A stretch of DNA of 64,000 bases from Sphagnum magellanicum (Eukaryota; Streptophyta; Sphagnopsida; Sphagnales; Sphagnaceae). The stretch's first letter is position 1. The number at the start of each line of letters is the position of its first letter. The stretch covers positions 1,488,001 through 1,552,000 of the forward strand of contig CM038916.1 in NCBI GenBank assembly GCA_021904315.1. The letters are read 5' to 3'. Below the pieces are notes generated by a model, which made no database searches, had not been told where the DNA came from, and saw only the letters and a list, made by a program, of their open reading frames with translations. This document shows positions 1 through 12,425 of this stretch, one piece after another. Both the position numbers and the translations under genes were made by a program.

Positions 1-1190
1 AAGAATTTCAGCTCCTAATGAATATGTGGATGTTAGTTTCTATGATGAGATTTCCATTTTATTGAACAAGTCTACATTTAAAAACCAACATTATCTTTTC
101 CATTATGGTTTTGGGTCCCTCCTCTACTAGTAGCACGCTGATCGTTATGTGCCATTGTTGAAATTAAAGTAACCTCCCTATCTATCCTATATTGCCACCA
201 TAATAGTCGCCACCACGACGTTAACTAGTAGTAGCCATGGCATACACAAAGAAAGAAAAAGAAAGAAAGAGAGATGTGCAAACATAAAGAGATAGAGGTC
301 AAAGAACAAGAAATTAAAATGAAACCCCACCACCTCCTCATCCCTCATGCTTCATAGGTATAAAAACCTAAATGACACATAAAAAGAAAAAGAGAAAAAA
401 ATATGCACAAAAACAAAAAGTCATGATGGGTCTTCTTTATTCAACCCAAAACTAACGTGTCAGTATTAGGGTCCTATTAATGTGGTTGGTTCTTTTCTAC
501 CCTTGTGGAAAGTTTCATTATCAATTTTGAGGAATAGAAAGTTTAGTGACCTTCACGTTTTTTTTATTTACCATTTGTGATTTTCTATTTGCACCATATA
601 AAACTATAGATGATATGAAAAAGGGGGGGCCAAGAAAAGTAGATGAATTTGTAGTTTTTAATTTGGTGGAAATGTTGAGAACGGCAATGGACCATCTAGA
701 CACAACACATGCCAATAGTACAAAGATTGAAGAAGAAGCTCAAAATGTAATAGAGAAGGATCTTGCATTATGAGACCAAGTTGCAAATGCAAAGAGAGCC
801 ACAGATGTCATAATTGTTCAAATTGAGCATGTTTTTGCCAAGGAATTAATTGTAACAAAAAATTGTGGCTACTGGAGCTACCTTGGCTACAATAGAATAA
901 ATGTGAAAAGGGTAAAGAAGGTACTGGAAATCATAAGCCTAAAGCTCGAAATTGAAAACAATGGTTCAACTTCTATGTTTGAAGATGAAAACAAAGATCT
1001 AGGTGACAATCAATGTGAAGCAAGGGTTGTTACCAATAAGGGCCATGTACAATCAAAATGTAATCATACATGTGATTGTCTAGGCTTGTGACTATACTCA
1101 CATGTAAGATTAGTGACAATGTAGTTGTAAAAGTAGTCGTTTGAAATAATAGTCACAAAATAAAATGGACAAGATTTTTTCTAGTGTACA
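1..1190. other. AT-rich non-coding stretch
   Basis: No supported gene. The stretch has a purine-rich GA patch near 245-280 and a few short open frames (for example 546-773 and 903-1091). These lack any recognisable domain, have AT-driven composition and show no convincing splice context. I see no RNA gene or clear transposon end here. Confidence 0.5.
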
Positions 1191-1490
1191 TTAGGAAGGT
1201 AGGTGGGTATCTATAGGTAAGTAGGTATTTACCTACTATTTAGGTAGGGTAGGTATATACATAGATAGATATTTATCTAATACTTAGGTAGGGTAGGTGG
1301 CTAGGTAGGTTTGTAGGTAGGTACTTACTGAATATTAAGGTAGGGTAGGTGGATATGAAGGTACGTAGGTAGGTTTTACTAGTTAAGTAGGTTAGCTTGG
1401 GTAATTAATCTAGGTACATAGACTAGGTTGGGTAGCTAGGCTAGGCTACCACCTAGTTACCTACTTTTTCCGACCTACCTACCTCTATAG
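1191..1490. repeat. Degenerate TAGG/CCTA simple-repeat array with foldback end
   Basis: About 300 bp made almost entirely of variants of TAGG, GTAGGTAG and TAGGTAGGG, switching near 1440 to the complementary form (CCTACC, ACCTACCTACC) up to about 1490. The polarity switch means the two ends can pair as an imperfect hairpin. The same vocabulary recurs near 39.1-39.4, 41.2-42.6 and 45.5-46.0 kb, where it surrounds tRNA-like modules. No tRNA-like module is visible in this copy. Confidence 0.8.
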
Positions 1491-4400
1491 ATTTATTTTA
1501 AAAATAAATTTGAAAATAAATTATTTTAATTTGACCATTCAAATGCCCCTTTACTCAAAGTGATTAGTCAAAATGAGCACTTAATCACAATGGACATGTT
1601 AAAATTATCTTGTCCAAAATTATGAGAATTGTTTTTTCAACTATCTCAATGGGGTTTTTTTTTACTAAAATTTTTAGTCAAGCAAACTGTGTTTTCTATT
1701 AATGTGATGGCTTTTCTTTTGTCCACAATTTAAGCCTAAAAGCACCAAATGGAAATGCAAGACCATTTTTAGTATTTACACTTCAAGAACTTTCCAATGG
1801 TTTAAAAAGGGCCTAATTCAGATACCATTTGATATTTGCATTTTTGTTCCAAATATTTGAAACACCACAAGACTCCAATTTTCAAAATGGGGGGTGTTTG
1901 GATTCACTTTCCCACACTTATAAAAATGTGTTTGAGTCCAAAAAAATTATCTTGATTAACATCCCTTCTCATGCTTCAACCTATAAACATGTCTTTAAAC
2001 ATGATGTATTTAATTAATTCTAAACTCAACAATTAATTTTTGACTTTTCAAATTTGGTGGTTAGAATCAAGCTTTCTAAACAAACCATTGGAATTATCTC
2101 TTTTTGGATCATTTAATGAGGCAAAACATTATTAATATTTATTTTGCATCATATGGTGGTCTTGAAATCAAAGTTTCTTTCCAAATATCCAAATGGTCAT
2201 TTGTGAATTCTAGACTTTTCAAAAGTTTAAAATTAACTAACTAAATACATGATCTTGGTTGCAAAGGCCAAGGCTAGGGTCACAATAATTTGAAAAATAA
2301 ACAAAAAATATTTTAATTTATTAGATCCAATAAATTTGTGTTTGGGGAACTTTCAACACAATATATGATTCAATGAAATATATTTATACTAGGTTAAGGT
2401 ATGAAATTCGTTTTAATGTTGAAACACCCATTAAAAATATTTTTTATTTTAAGTTTTCAAATTGTCAATAATTATAACATACTTGATGACACATACTTGA
2501 AACAAAATCCACATTGTGCAAAATAGATTTCATGAATGTCTAAGTTTAGGTCCAAGTATAGTAATAGGAAGGCCAAGTATGATTGGATGGTACCATTAGG
2601 AACCACTTAAGGACCTTTTCTAGGAATGGTCAATAAATATATGATAGTAATGTTAGATTTTATTTTTTATTTTTCCTTTTTCCCCTATATTGTGTTCATA
2701 GAACCAAGGCTTTTGATTATTTGTAGGATGACATGCAAGATTTTCTTTTTAAATTTGTAGGATAATAGGGTTCAAAAGATTATGTTCCTAAAGGTAAATG
2801 AATTCTAAGAATAACATAATTCTTCATGGACATCACAATACCCAAATGCTTTAATTTTTTATTCAATAGCCACCACAAACATATATTATTTGACAAGCCT
2901 ACACATAGCATCAAAGTTGAACTAAGTTTCTTAAAAACATGTTCCTTATTGATCTAACCTTTGGACGAGCATTTCTCATGATGTTCAAATGTATTCCAAA
3001 AATTCATTATACACATTTTAAAATTATTATTGGATGCTTTTCCTAAGCATATTTTATAAGCATCTCCTCCAACAAGAAATATAATAATATGAAATTGTTT
3101 AGGATTCCTACATAGTTTTGACCTTATCTTCATTTTTGAAATTTGTTACATTTTTAAAAATATGTGAGATAGGAAATGCTTAAGAACATCTCATTTTGGG
3201 AGTGGATGGTGCAAATTTGAAACAACAAACAATTTGAATTTCAAAGACACCAATAAAAAACATATTATGTATGCATTACTTACTATGCACTTTTGATGAT
3301 TAATGAAACATTTGGAAATCAAGCAAGAATCATTGAGATGCAAATTTACTACCATAAAAACATTGGGCACTAGATGAAATTACATTTCAATATTTGAACT
3401 TCAATATATAGTTTTCTTTCAAAATCATGGGGTTGCAAGATTTCTCAAAAGGCAACACATTCATTGGTTACTATTAATGTATTTGCACCCTATTTGTATT
3501 TAGACAAACCTATTTTTACAATGTGAAATTTGAAAACTAGTGCATGATAGTCAAGAATTAAGTTGTTTAAAATTTGATCATTTAAATAAAAACATTCAAT
3601 GTAATAAACTTATGATGTGTTTTGTTCTTACTTTTTAGTTACTTTTCAAATATATAATTGAGATACATAATTGATCCATTTGATTGTGCTTACTTTTGTT
3701 TGTAGTGGTTTAACAGACCATAGAAGGCAAAAGGCAGAGTCCCTAGGGCACACTATGTGTTAATTTGTCTTTCTATGTGCATCAAAAAGGGTGTTGCTTG
3801 GGGTGAATTATGTGAAGAAACTTTAAATTATCCCACCTTATTATTATCTGATTTTTTAATATCCAAATATTTAAAGCACCTTAAAACTCAATTTAAATTT
3901 ACATTTGCATTGAACCATATAAATTTTGTTTAAATTTTTATTTTTAATTGAAGGTATGAGAAATGATATATCAAAGAGGGTGATTAATTGTGTGTGACTA
4001 AAGAATCATCATGCCTGAATTGCTCACATTTAATTTTAGAATTAAATTAACAAACATTTCAATACCAAATCACATTTTAAATTATCAACGTTTATGACAT
4101 GCACAAAGTCATTACACATTGTGAACATTTGGTTTGTTTCCATGGGAAAAAAGTATACCCAATTTTTTTTTTAAGTTCCAAAATCAAAGCAAACATGACA
4201 TGCATTACAACCTGATGAAATGGATCACCAAGTTATTGCATCTAGCCTTCAAAAACTCTTTATTTTAACTCAATAATATCACTTCATTATTTATGTCTCC
4301 TCTATTTTGAACCTTCCACATAAATTACACCCTCTCCATCCTACTAGTTGAACCTATTAATCACTAAAGTCTCTTGCACATAAGTTATATTTCCTCTATT

Positions 4401-7400
4401 TTTTAAATTTTATTATTAATGCATAACTTACATTAATTAAATTTGAATAAACATAATCCATGTTATAAAACTAATTGAAGTATAAAATTTTCCCAACAAC
4501 CAATATATGGAGCCTTGCATTTTTTCTTATGTACTTTTCAAGTACAAAAGAAAACCCACCCCTCTCCCTTTGAGAAATTCCTTACACAATGAGCTACTTG
4601 TTTAACAGCTTTCAGAGTCCAGAAAACACATTGGAAAGTTTATTTTTGGGGCAATGTGTATGTTCAACAACTTTCATAGAGACACTTCAACACGCTATGG
4701 TAATTTCATAATTTTTAAACATCAATTCAAGTGTAATATTGTTGGATAGATCAACATGCTACCAAATTATTTATTTATATATAAAATTGAACATGTTTCC
4801 AAATGTGGAACAAGGAGATATTTTGCTTACTAAAATAGTTTTGACATTGGATGGTCATTTCAATATTTGTGAAAGTATCGTTGATTCTGATATAACGAAT
4901 GGGTACTCACTAAGTTCAAAAGAATCATCACTTTCTTGCAACTTGTGAGATCCTAAGGATAGGTTGAGAGCTTTGGGAAAAAGCTTTTTTTTCATCATCT
5001 TTATTTTCTCACCTATTCCTTGTCAATTTTGTCTACCAAATATATGATTTTTGAAATGCATAAGTGTAAATTTGATGCCCAGAAAATCCAAAAAAGGAGG
5101 CTTAAAACTCAACCTGTTGATTCTTATCTTGTCGTGTGGGTCCCACTTCTCCTTGTAGGTTTCATTCATTATGTGGCATATGTCCATGGATCCTCAGGTC
5201 CAAGTTTTTGGATTTTGAAAATCAAACAACCATCACTTCCAGTTTCTTTCTCTCTTTTTTCCCTCTGAGAATGGTGGTTGTATCAACATCAGAACCAATT
5301 CTGTGATTTTTTGAGAATAACATTTATGAGATTAAAGAATTACCTTGATAACGAGGGAAAGTTTGGTGCAATGTTGTCGGGTTCTTGATTTTTTTAAGTA
5401 CAACAGCAGACCCAACCCACAAAGCTCATGGCACCACCAAGTCAAGCTCAGAGTGGCAAAGGGCTAACAGGGCTTTCACTGGCAAACACCCCAATCAGTA
5501 GGTTTGAACCCAGAAGCTTTTTAGAGCTCATGGGGTCGCAGATCGGGCCTACACCATAGATCATGAGCCATCACCCCTGAGGTCCAATTCTTGATTTTCA
5601 AACGAACTTTTTGGTTCAATTTTGTCTCCTTCCATAACACCTCTTCCAGATTAGTGACACTTTGGAAGAGCTGCCATAAAAAGGAAAAGAATGACACTGA
5701 TTAAGTGCTGAGATCTTAATAGTTCCTCAGTCTATACTATGTATTCAGTTTTTCACTAGGATGGGCAGGGGTTTAGGGTTCAGTTTAGGGTAAAGAAGGA
5801 AGACTTGAATGTTGAATATAATGGAAAGGTTTTGATACAGGGCCCACCTGGCCAAAGGGGGCACCGCGGACCTACTCAAGGCAGCCAATTGTAAAGGAAA
5901 GAGTTGATTTTGGAGCAGAGGGACAAAAATCCACCAGCAACTTGTTGGAAAGCAAGTTGGGGGGACATAGCAAAAGCTCAGAAGGGACAAAACCCTAGAA
6001 AGATAAAGCGATACATCTAAAATCTAATATTGACATAGGATGACACACATTTTATAGGGAGAGGGTGTCGATGGCGTTACATGTGTGTGCATAGGAGTTC
6101 TCTATTTTGAGATGTGCTGTTGCAGTAGGTGAGGGTTCTTCTAAGCAAGGTGTCCTTTCAGGAAGGTCCTACCCTTTCCTTATTTGATATGCTTCTTGTG
6201 ACAGGAGAGGGTTTAGGGGATTTGATGTTCCTTTTGTGATTCAGCTTCTTAGGTGATTTTTCTTGCAACGTGCATCCTTCCATTTTGTTCCTTGTATTCC
6301 CCATTTTTTGGGTGCTTTGGTTGATTTATTATGATCGGTGAGGTTTCATCTCTTTATTGGTGTGCCTAGCTGATATTAAAGTATAAGGTACCTAAAACCT
6401 CAGAGTAACAGAGGGGGTGGCAGGCAGTTTTTTTTTTTTTGTTTCATTTCCCTGATGGGAAATCAGTGGCAAGCAGCCTTTGGCAGCTTTCAACTCAACT
6501 GGCGATTCTTTTTCACAGAACTTCTGAACATGTAGCCAGTAGAACATGAATATGATGACACCCCCACCCCAAAAAAACAAAAAAACACTTTTCTATTGCA
6601 ACTTGCCAATTCTTTATATTAAGAAAAGGAAATATATAACAGAATATTATTCCCTGCTTGCAAAATTGTGTAACATTTTGACTATTTTTGACGATTTTTC
6701 AAAAAACCCAAAATCACTGGTGGCCGGCGGATTCCCAACATAAGGGGCCTAGGATGAAGTAGTAACGGAGTCATGTCACGCATTTTGAGAATAGCACCCT
6801 CCCTTCCCCCACCAATCAATGGGTTTGATGCTTTACCCATCCTTCTCCAAACATTATCATGAACATAAATTTCATTGCAGGAGACCCTACATACCCCCCC
6901 CCTCCCAATGAGCTTTGTGTGGCTCATTCTTAAGCTTGTCTTTTTTGCACCTTGCATGGTTTTTGCAAAGAACTTTGCAACCATTTCGTTTGTTTTATTT
7001 TTTTTTTGAAAAAAATTTCCATGTTGTATTTCTTTCATGCTTTCACATCAATTTTGAATTCAACACTCTTAAGAGAGAGAGAGAGCATATCAACCATCTC
7101 CTTAAATTTCAACTTTGAACGATAATTTTATTTTTTTCTTTAGCAAAAAAACAAGGTCAAACCACTCAAACCCTATTATAAAACCAAGTGGCTCTTCACA
7201 AGCTTGAGCATTGTTGGCCAACAAATGTGCTTATCAAAGCTACTTGGGGGTGTTTAACATCTTCTCATCTTTACACTTACTCATTAGACTTGGAGGGAGT
7301 CAATTTCCATAATTTGGTTCTGAAGCTGGCTCACTTTCTGATTTCACTTCAGGTGGAAATAGAACACTGATTAGATTCATATTGTACCTTGGCAGCTTCA

Positions 7401-7681
7401 ACACGTGTCTGTCCAATAATTAATTAATTTTGAAATTTTCATTTCAACAAATAAAATATTCTTGAAGATTCAAATTGTTCCTTCAATATTTCTTGTTATT
7501 TGAAAAAAAATAAAAAAATTCAACAGTTCTGAAAATAATATAATTAGTGTGGAAGCTGCCAAAGTAGTTGGGGTATTCCTGATTGTGCGGAGCTGTTATA
7601 CTGTAATGTAAGCTTAAAGAAAAAAAAGTTTATGAGCTGGATCCAGTGCACTCATTTGTCAATAAATTTATCAAAACATTA
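1491..7681. other. Long AT-rich intergenic stretch
   Basis: About 6.2 kb without a supportable gene. Composition is strongly A/T with many homopolymer runs. A slightly GC-richer block at about 5390-5600 looks like an old dispersed-repeat fragment but has no clear ends. A C-run near 6890-6905 and a GA run at 7074-7085 are simple sequence. The open frames here (60-118 codons) have no recognisable domain and I treat them as chance. Confidence 0.5.
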
Positions 7682-8073
7682 GAGTTATCCATAAAGTAAC
7701 CCTCTCTTTACCCTGTCTTTGGGCCTCCTTTCACCCCCTATCCCCTCTTTCAGTGGTATCCGCAAAGTAAAGACATTTTAATAAATCTCAGTATGAAATG
7801 CTATACTCAGCATTTAATGCACAAGGTTCGAGAGTAATTATAGTAGTTGTACAGTTAGGAGCAGTGAAAATATATGTAGCAGCAGTGGGGGCGCTATGGA
7901 AAAAGGAAAGACAGGATGAAACTCAGTTTGCCACCAAAATTGATGGTTTTCTGAGTTTCACAGTCCGTTGAATGCTAATGTACTTTTTTGCAGGTTTTTT
8001 TGGAATCTCACCCTGTATATGACCTAACTCAGGGATCTGTGGCGCTGTTGTTTTCTTACTTTACGGATAACTC
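7682..8073 (+). mobile_element. MITE family A, copy 1 (TA-flanked inverted-repeat element)
   Basis: A 392-bp non-coding element. Its left end reads GAGTTATCCATAAAGTAA and its right end is the near-perfect reverse complement (reverse-complement reading GAGTTATCCGTAAAGTAA). TA dinucleotides sit directly outside both ends (7680-7681 and 8074-8075), as expected for a TA target-site duplication of Tc1/mariner (Stowaway-like) non-autonomous elements. The interior has no ORF of interest. A second copy of almost identical length (393 bp) lies in opposite orientation at 24828-25220 and shares internal blocks such as CCCTGTCTTTGG and AGTATGAAATGCT. It ends just before the start of recognisable LINE sequence. 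Confidence 0.8.
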
Positions 8074-8139
8074 TATTGCTCCGAACAAGTATCAACACCA
8101 TCGATAGATAAGGCCACTGACAAGGCATCGGCAGTCATC

Positions 8140-8366
8140 ATCACGTTGGCATCGGTACACGACAAGCTCATGGTGCTGCACGCTCGTGAAGGCCTGCAGG
8201 GCACTCAATTGGGGCTCGACGAGGACTTGACTCCCGCTCAGCAAGCCCAAAAACGAGCTGCTTGGGCCACCTTCAAGGAGGCCAAAGAGGTGGTGAACGG
8301 GTCTATTGGCGTGGGGCTGATCTCTACATCAACCACAAAGTCGTAAACTCTCCTACTGCATAGGGG
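8140..8366 (+). pseudogene. LINE upstream coding segment, frameshifted
   Basis: The frame around 8146-8300 contains GLDEDLTPAQQAQKRAAW followed by a basic stretch. It looks like the conserved helical segment that precedes the endonuclease in some plant and algal LINEs. The reading then jumps to the next frame, where a plausible continuation (YWRGADLYINHKVVNSP) runs until a stop near 8362. The jump near 8295-8305 indicates a small indel. This was probably the C-terminal part of a first ORF or the N-terminal part of a single polyprotein; the beginning is missing or too diverged to see. Function is inferred from position only. Confidence 0.6.
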
Positions 8367-8384
8367 GGCGGGGGCCAGAGACAT

Positions 8385-9452
8385 TTGTGCGTGTGCCTAT
8401 GGAACATCCATGGGGCCGCTATCACAAAGCTAGAAACACATGAACATCTGCTTGACCTATTTCAACATGTTGACATTGTTGCTTTGACAGAAACACATCA
8501 CTTCCCGAGCGATACATTCCCGGTCTTACCGGGGTTCTGCTGTTTTGATGTTGCTAGGCCTGTGACTTCACAGGGTGTCGTTCGAAAGCATAATGGAGGC
8601 ATTGCGGTACTAGTCAGGGAAACATGGGCAAATAGTACTACTGTTTGGAAGACTACAAGGGATGGGACTAGGATTTGGCTGCGCTTGGGCAATGCTTTCC
8701 AAAGGCCTTTGTTCATGTGCATAATATATGTTGCTCCACAAGGCTCGCCATATGCGGACAACAGCCTGTTTGAACACATCTGCCAAGAGGTTGGAGAAGC
8801 CATGAGCTTAAGCGGTGTGCTTCTTGCTGGGGATTTCAATGCAAGGACAAGCACAAACACTGACTTCATTGATTGCAGTCAACTAGCAGATGTGCTGCTG
8901 GTGCCACAAGCCATTGAGGACACCCTGCCCAACGATATGTTGGAGCGCCAGAACCGCGACACTGTCACGGCTAGCTGGCATCGTGAGTTCCTAGATCTTT
9001 GCAAAACTACTAGGCTATTCATCCTTAATGGCCGCACACCAAAAGACATATCAAGGGAGTACACATGCCTATCCAATAAAGGTTTTAGCACTGTGGACTA
9101 TTTTCTTATGACAGCTAACCAATTAGAGGGTGTCAAGCGCTTAGAAGTTAACTGCGATGAAAAGTACTCCGGTCACAAAGATGCGCACTCTGATCATAGA
9201 CCATTGGTACTTACAATCACAAAGCAGTGGCAACCCCCTCCTATTCAGCAAAAGGCAATCAAACACCTACCACGTTTCAAATATGACACTGCCAAAGTAG
9301 CCGAATTTAGCAAGAGTGTACAACATAACATCGGTGTCTGGGCAAGCCCAGATGTACTTGATGCATCTAACGTACAAACAACAGTTAATCTATTACAAAG
9401 TGCATCACACAATCTGCAGAAGAAGTGTTTGGAAATAGACAAGTGGCCTTAG
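8385..9452 (+). pseudogene. LINE endonuclease domain (APE/exonuclease-endonuclease-phosphatase fold)
   Basis: A 355-codon open stretch encoding the target-nicking endonuclease of the LINE. The fold's signatures are visible in order: CLWNIHG (metal-binding Asn), LTETH (catalytic Glu), LLAGDFNART (catalytic Asp/Asn), a STVDYFL segment and a C-terminal SDHRPLVL (catalytic Asp/His). All the usual active-site residues appear intact. There is no ATG at the left end, so this was an internal part of a longer protein. The frame ends at a TAG near 9450 because of a frameshift at about 9440; the downstream linker resumes in another frame from about 9443. In an intact element it would nick genomic DNA to prime reverse transcription. 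Confidence 0.9.
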
Positions 9453-11827
9453 GAAAAGCAATCAAACACAACCACAAACCCTGGTTTGACACAGAATGTC
9501 GCCAGACCAAAAGCTAGTTTGCTAAATTGTCACATGCGCACCTAGATAGGCAGGTCAGACTTAAGCAAATGAAACAGTTGTACAAAAGGAAAAAACGTGC
9601 TTATGATGTGCTCAAGGCTAAATAGTTATGTGGTTTAGCGAAGGTGGATTCTATAGCATTCGGGAAGCGGTACCACAAGCGCACTAAGGGTGTTAATGGC
9701 ATCACCAGCGAAGCGCTCAAGGATGGCTTCCAACAACTACTCTAGCCTCCGGCGGCATTAACCACAGCAGGAGTTGTGATAGGTGCCGCTATTCAAGCCA
9801 AGGTGGTCTCCTTTCCACCCAATGGTATTGATTGCGAACAGTTGAATGTTGACATCACACTAGTTGAAGTACAACAAGCTTTCAAAAAGCTAAAATGACA
9901 TAAAGCTACAGGCATTAATGGCATCAAACCAGAGTTCCTTTTAGATGCGGTTGCTGCCCTGCAACAACCACTATTGATTGCTTTTAACAAAAAATTTCGT
10001 GAGGGCTATTATGAATCACTCTCTGTTGGGATCATACATGCATTGTATAAAGGGGGTGACTATAGTCAGTTTGACAATTACAGGGGGATCACAGTAGGAC
10101 CAGTCTTAGCCAAGGTGTTTGCAATGATTCTTAAGTCCCGCATCAGTCAATGGGCGGAGACCAATGATTTACGCGCAAAGGGACAGGCTGGTTTCAGAAA
10201 GGACTTTAGGACAATAGATAACTTGTTTATTCTTCACACTTTGACCGAACAAGCCAGATTTCAGAAAAAGAAGCTATACTTTTGTTTTGTGGACTTCAAA
10301 AAAGCCTTTGATACAGTACCAAGGGACATGTTGTGGCAGGTGCTAGAAGGACTTGGCATTAATGGGCGGATACTGGAGTGCTTGCGTTCCATGTACCGTC
10401 AAGACCAGGCCTGCCTGCACCATCTAGAAGAGGGGCTCATGCCCACTTTCCTCTGCCGCATCAGAATGAAGCAAGGATGCCCCCTCAACCCGCTCCTATT
10501 TGGCCTCTTCATAGATGGCCTAGAAAAACGACTGAATGCTTTGGAAGGTGACACACCACCAATGTTGGGACAGCTAGTTGTTCGCTTGCTTTTGTATGCA
10601 GACAACTTAGCTCTCATGTCACACACTCCTGCTAGATTGCAGAATCAACTAGATGTCTTGCAAGCCTTTTGCTGTGAGTGTCAGTTGACTGTGAATGTCA
10701 AGAAAACCAAGGTTGTTATGTTTGAAGCACGCAAGTTTGTGTGTCAAGTTTTTCAGTATGAGGGCGAAGCTATAGAGCAATTAAACTCTTTCAAGTATCT
10801 AGGTGTTGAGCTACACGGCACAAAAGGTATGCAAGCGACAATACAGCGGTTAGCAATGTCAGGAAAAAAGGCAGTTTTTGCATTGCGACGCAGATGTGCA
10901 AAACTGCGCATCTTTGACCCAGCATTATAATGCCAACTATTTGATGCACTAGTCAAACCAGTGCTTAGCTATGGGTGTGAAGTATGGTCAGACCACATGG
11001 CACGCGAACAGTTAGAGGTGGTTCATCGGGCTTTTCTAAAGTCGTCGCTGGGGGTTAGCACCATAACATCTAGTTACGTTGTGCTGGTAGAGTTTGGTAG
11101 GTTTCCCCTAGAAATATTTTGGTGGCAATAGACCATGCGCTTTCTCTCATGTGTTAGTTATGAGGTAGACTCAGATCGCATGCTCAGGCTAGCTTATGAT
11201 GTACAACTGCAGTTGCTTGCAACCAGGCGAAAAGTCTTGCTCGAGAACCACAATGTTATGGGTAGAAAAAGCCGATTGCCTGCTTGCCGGCTAGCACAAG
11301 TAAATGAACAACTATCGACGTATAATTTGTGCATTAATAGCGATCAGCTGCCACCATGTGCTCGCCTCAAGCAGTTGGCTGAAAGGCAATACATTGTACA
11401 CCATCAAGTGGCTACAAATGACTCCAGCAGGGTGAGAGCCTATCTGGGGTTGAATAGCTCAGCATAGTATGGGTACAAAGAATACCTATCCAGGGTAGAC
11501 AATGCACAACTTAGGAGAAGCTTGGCATGTTTTCGTTGTGCAAATCATAAGCTGCAGATTGAGCTAGGAAGGCAAGTCAAACCAATGAAGGTGCCGGTGC
11601 AGCAGAGTTACTGCAAATTATGCAACTTGGGTGCGGTTGAGGATGAGGACCACTTCTTGTTGGTGTGCCCTGCCTATCAAAGTGTTCGAGAGAGGTTTAA
11701 AGGTTCATTGCCACTAACTGCCATCACACCTTTGGCTGAATTAATGAGTTGTCAGCAGCAAGGCATCCTTGTTAGATTCTTCATGCAATGTCAGACGGTT
11801 AGATCTAAATTGCTTCATCAGACTTAA
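9443..11827 (+). pseudogene. LINE reverse transcriptase and C-terminal domain, interrupted by seven stops
   Basis: One reading frame runs from 9443 to the terminal stop at about 11825-11827. It is broken by in-frame stops at 9515, 9623, 9743, 9896, 10928, 11129 and 11465. Reverse-transcriptase blocks are clear: FDNYRGITVG, GQAGFRKDFRTIDN, the first catalytic Asp in FVDFKKAFDTVPRD, GCPLNPLLF, and the YADD box, which here reads YADN (near 10600), losing one catalytic aspartate. Further on come a thumb-like segment with KPVLSYGCEVW and a C-terminal C-x2-C...H...C motif (CKLCNL...DHFLLVC, about 11615-11670). Both the YADN change and the stops fit single transitions. The copy cannot encode an active polymerase. 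Confidence 0.92.
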
Positions 11828-11974
11828 CGTCAATTGGGTTCTAGCCCGGGCGCAATTTGGCCCACTTAATGACGCTAAATTGTAAGTAAGTAAATAAGAT
11901 AGGAACTTTGCAATCAGTACGAAACATTGCCAGCCCTAGTTTAGCAAAAGCTTGAAAAGCTTTAAATTTGGAAC

Positions 11975-12425
11975 AGATGTCTAGTTCCAAAAGTCTGTGA
12001 ACTCCTTCCTGAACAGTACAAAACAAGCCATCCGTTTAGTTTAAAATTCTGAATAGTACAAAGCAAGCCATCCGTTTAGTTTAAAATTCTGAACAGTACA
12101 AAGCAAGCCATCCGTTTAATTTAAAATTCTGAACAGTACAAAGCAAGCCATCGGTTTAGTTTAAAATTCTATGAACTGCAGATGTTTAGTGCCAAAAATC
12201 TGTGAACTCCTTCCTGAACAATACAAAACAAGCCTTCTGTTTAGTTTAAAATGTTGAACAGTACAAAAGAAGCCATCCATTTAGTTTAAAATTCTGAACA
12301 GTACAAAACAAGCCATCCATTTAGTTTAAAATTTTGTGAACTCCTTCATGAACAGTACAAAACAAGCCATCAGTCTAGTTTAAAATTCTGTGAACTCCTT
12401 CCCGAACAACACAAAACAAGGCCAA
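11975..12425 (+). repeat. 40-bp tandem satellite next to the LINE tail
   Basis: About nine copies of a roughly 40-bp unit (core GAACAGTACAAAACAAGCCA, then a TCCGTTTAGTTTAAAATTCT part). Every few units are interrupted by a longer variant carrying TGTGAACTCCTTCCTGAACA, giving a hint of higher-order structure. It begins about 70-100 bp after the TAAG tail of the LINE. No coding potential. Confidence 0.9.

Larger units (their letters stand above)
8085..11905 (+). mobile_element. Non-LTR retrotransposon (LINE), nearly full length but decayed
   Basis: This block encodes, in order, a short upstream region, an apurinic-type endonuclease, a reverse transcriptase and a C-terminal CCHC-like motif. It ends in a TAAG-type tail (about 11881-11900, GTAAGTAAGTAAATAAG). 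That order is the standard architecture of APE-type LINEs, and a short simple-repeat tail instead of poly-A is known in several LINE clades. The G+C content is clearly higher than the flanking DNA. Frameshifts near 8300 and 9440 plus seven in-frame stops make it non-autonomous. The exact 5' end and target-site duplication could not be fixed. I cannot assign a clade without a phylogeny. Confidence 0.9.

Noticed and set aside
5390-5600. GC-richer block with AGGTTTGAACCCAG resembling a pol III B box
   Set aside because: No A box at the right spacing, no clear ends and no second copy; not enough for a SINE call.
8498-9442. Minus-strand open frames opposite the LINE endonuclease
   Set aside because: They are mirror frames of the endonuclease-coding strand with no domain of their own.
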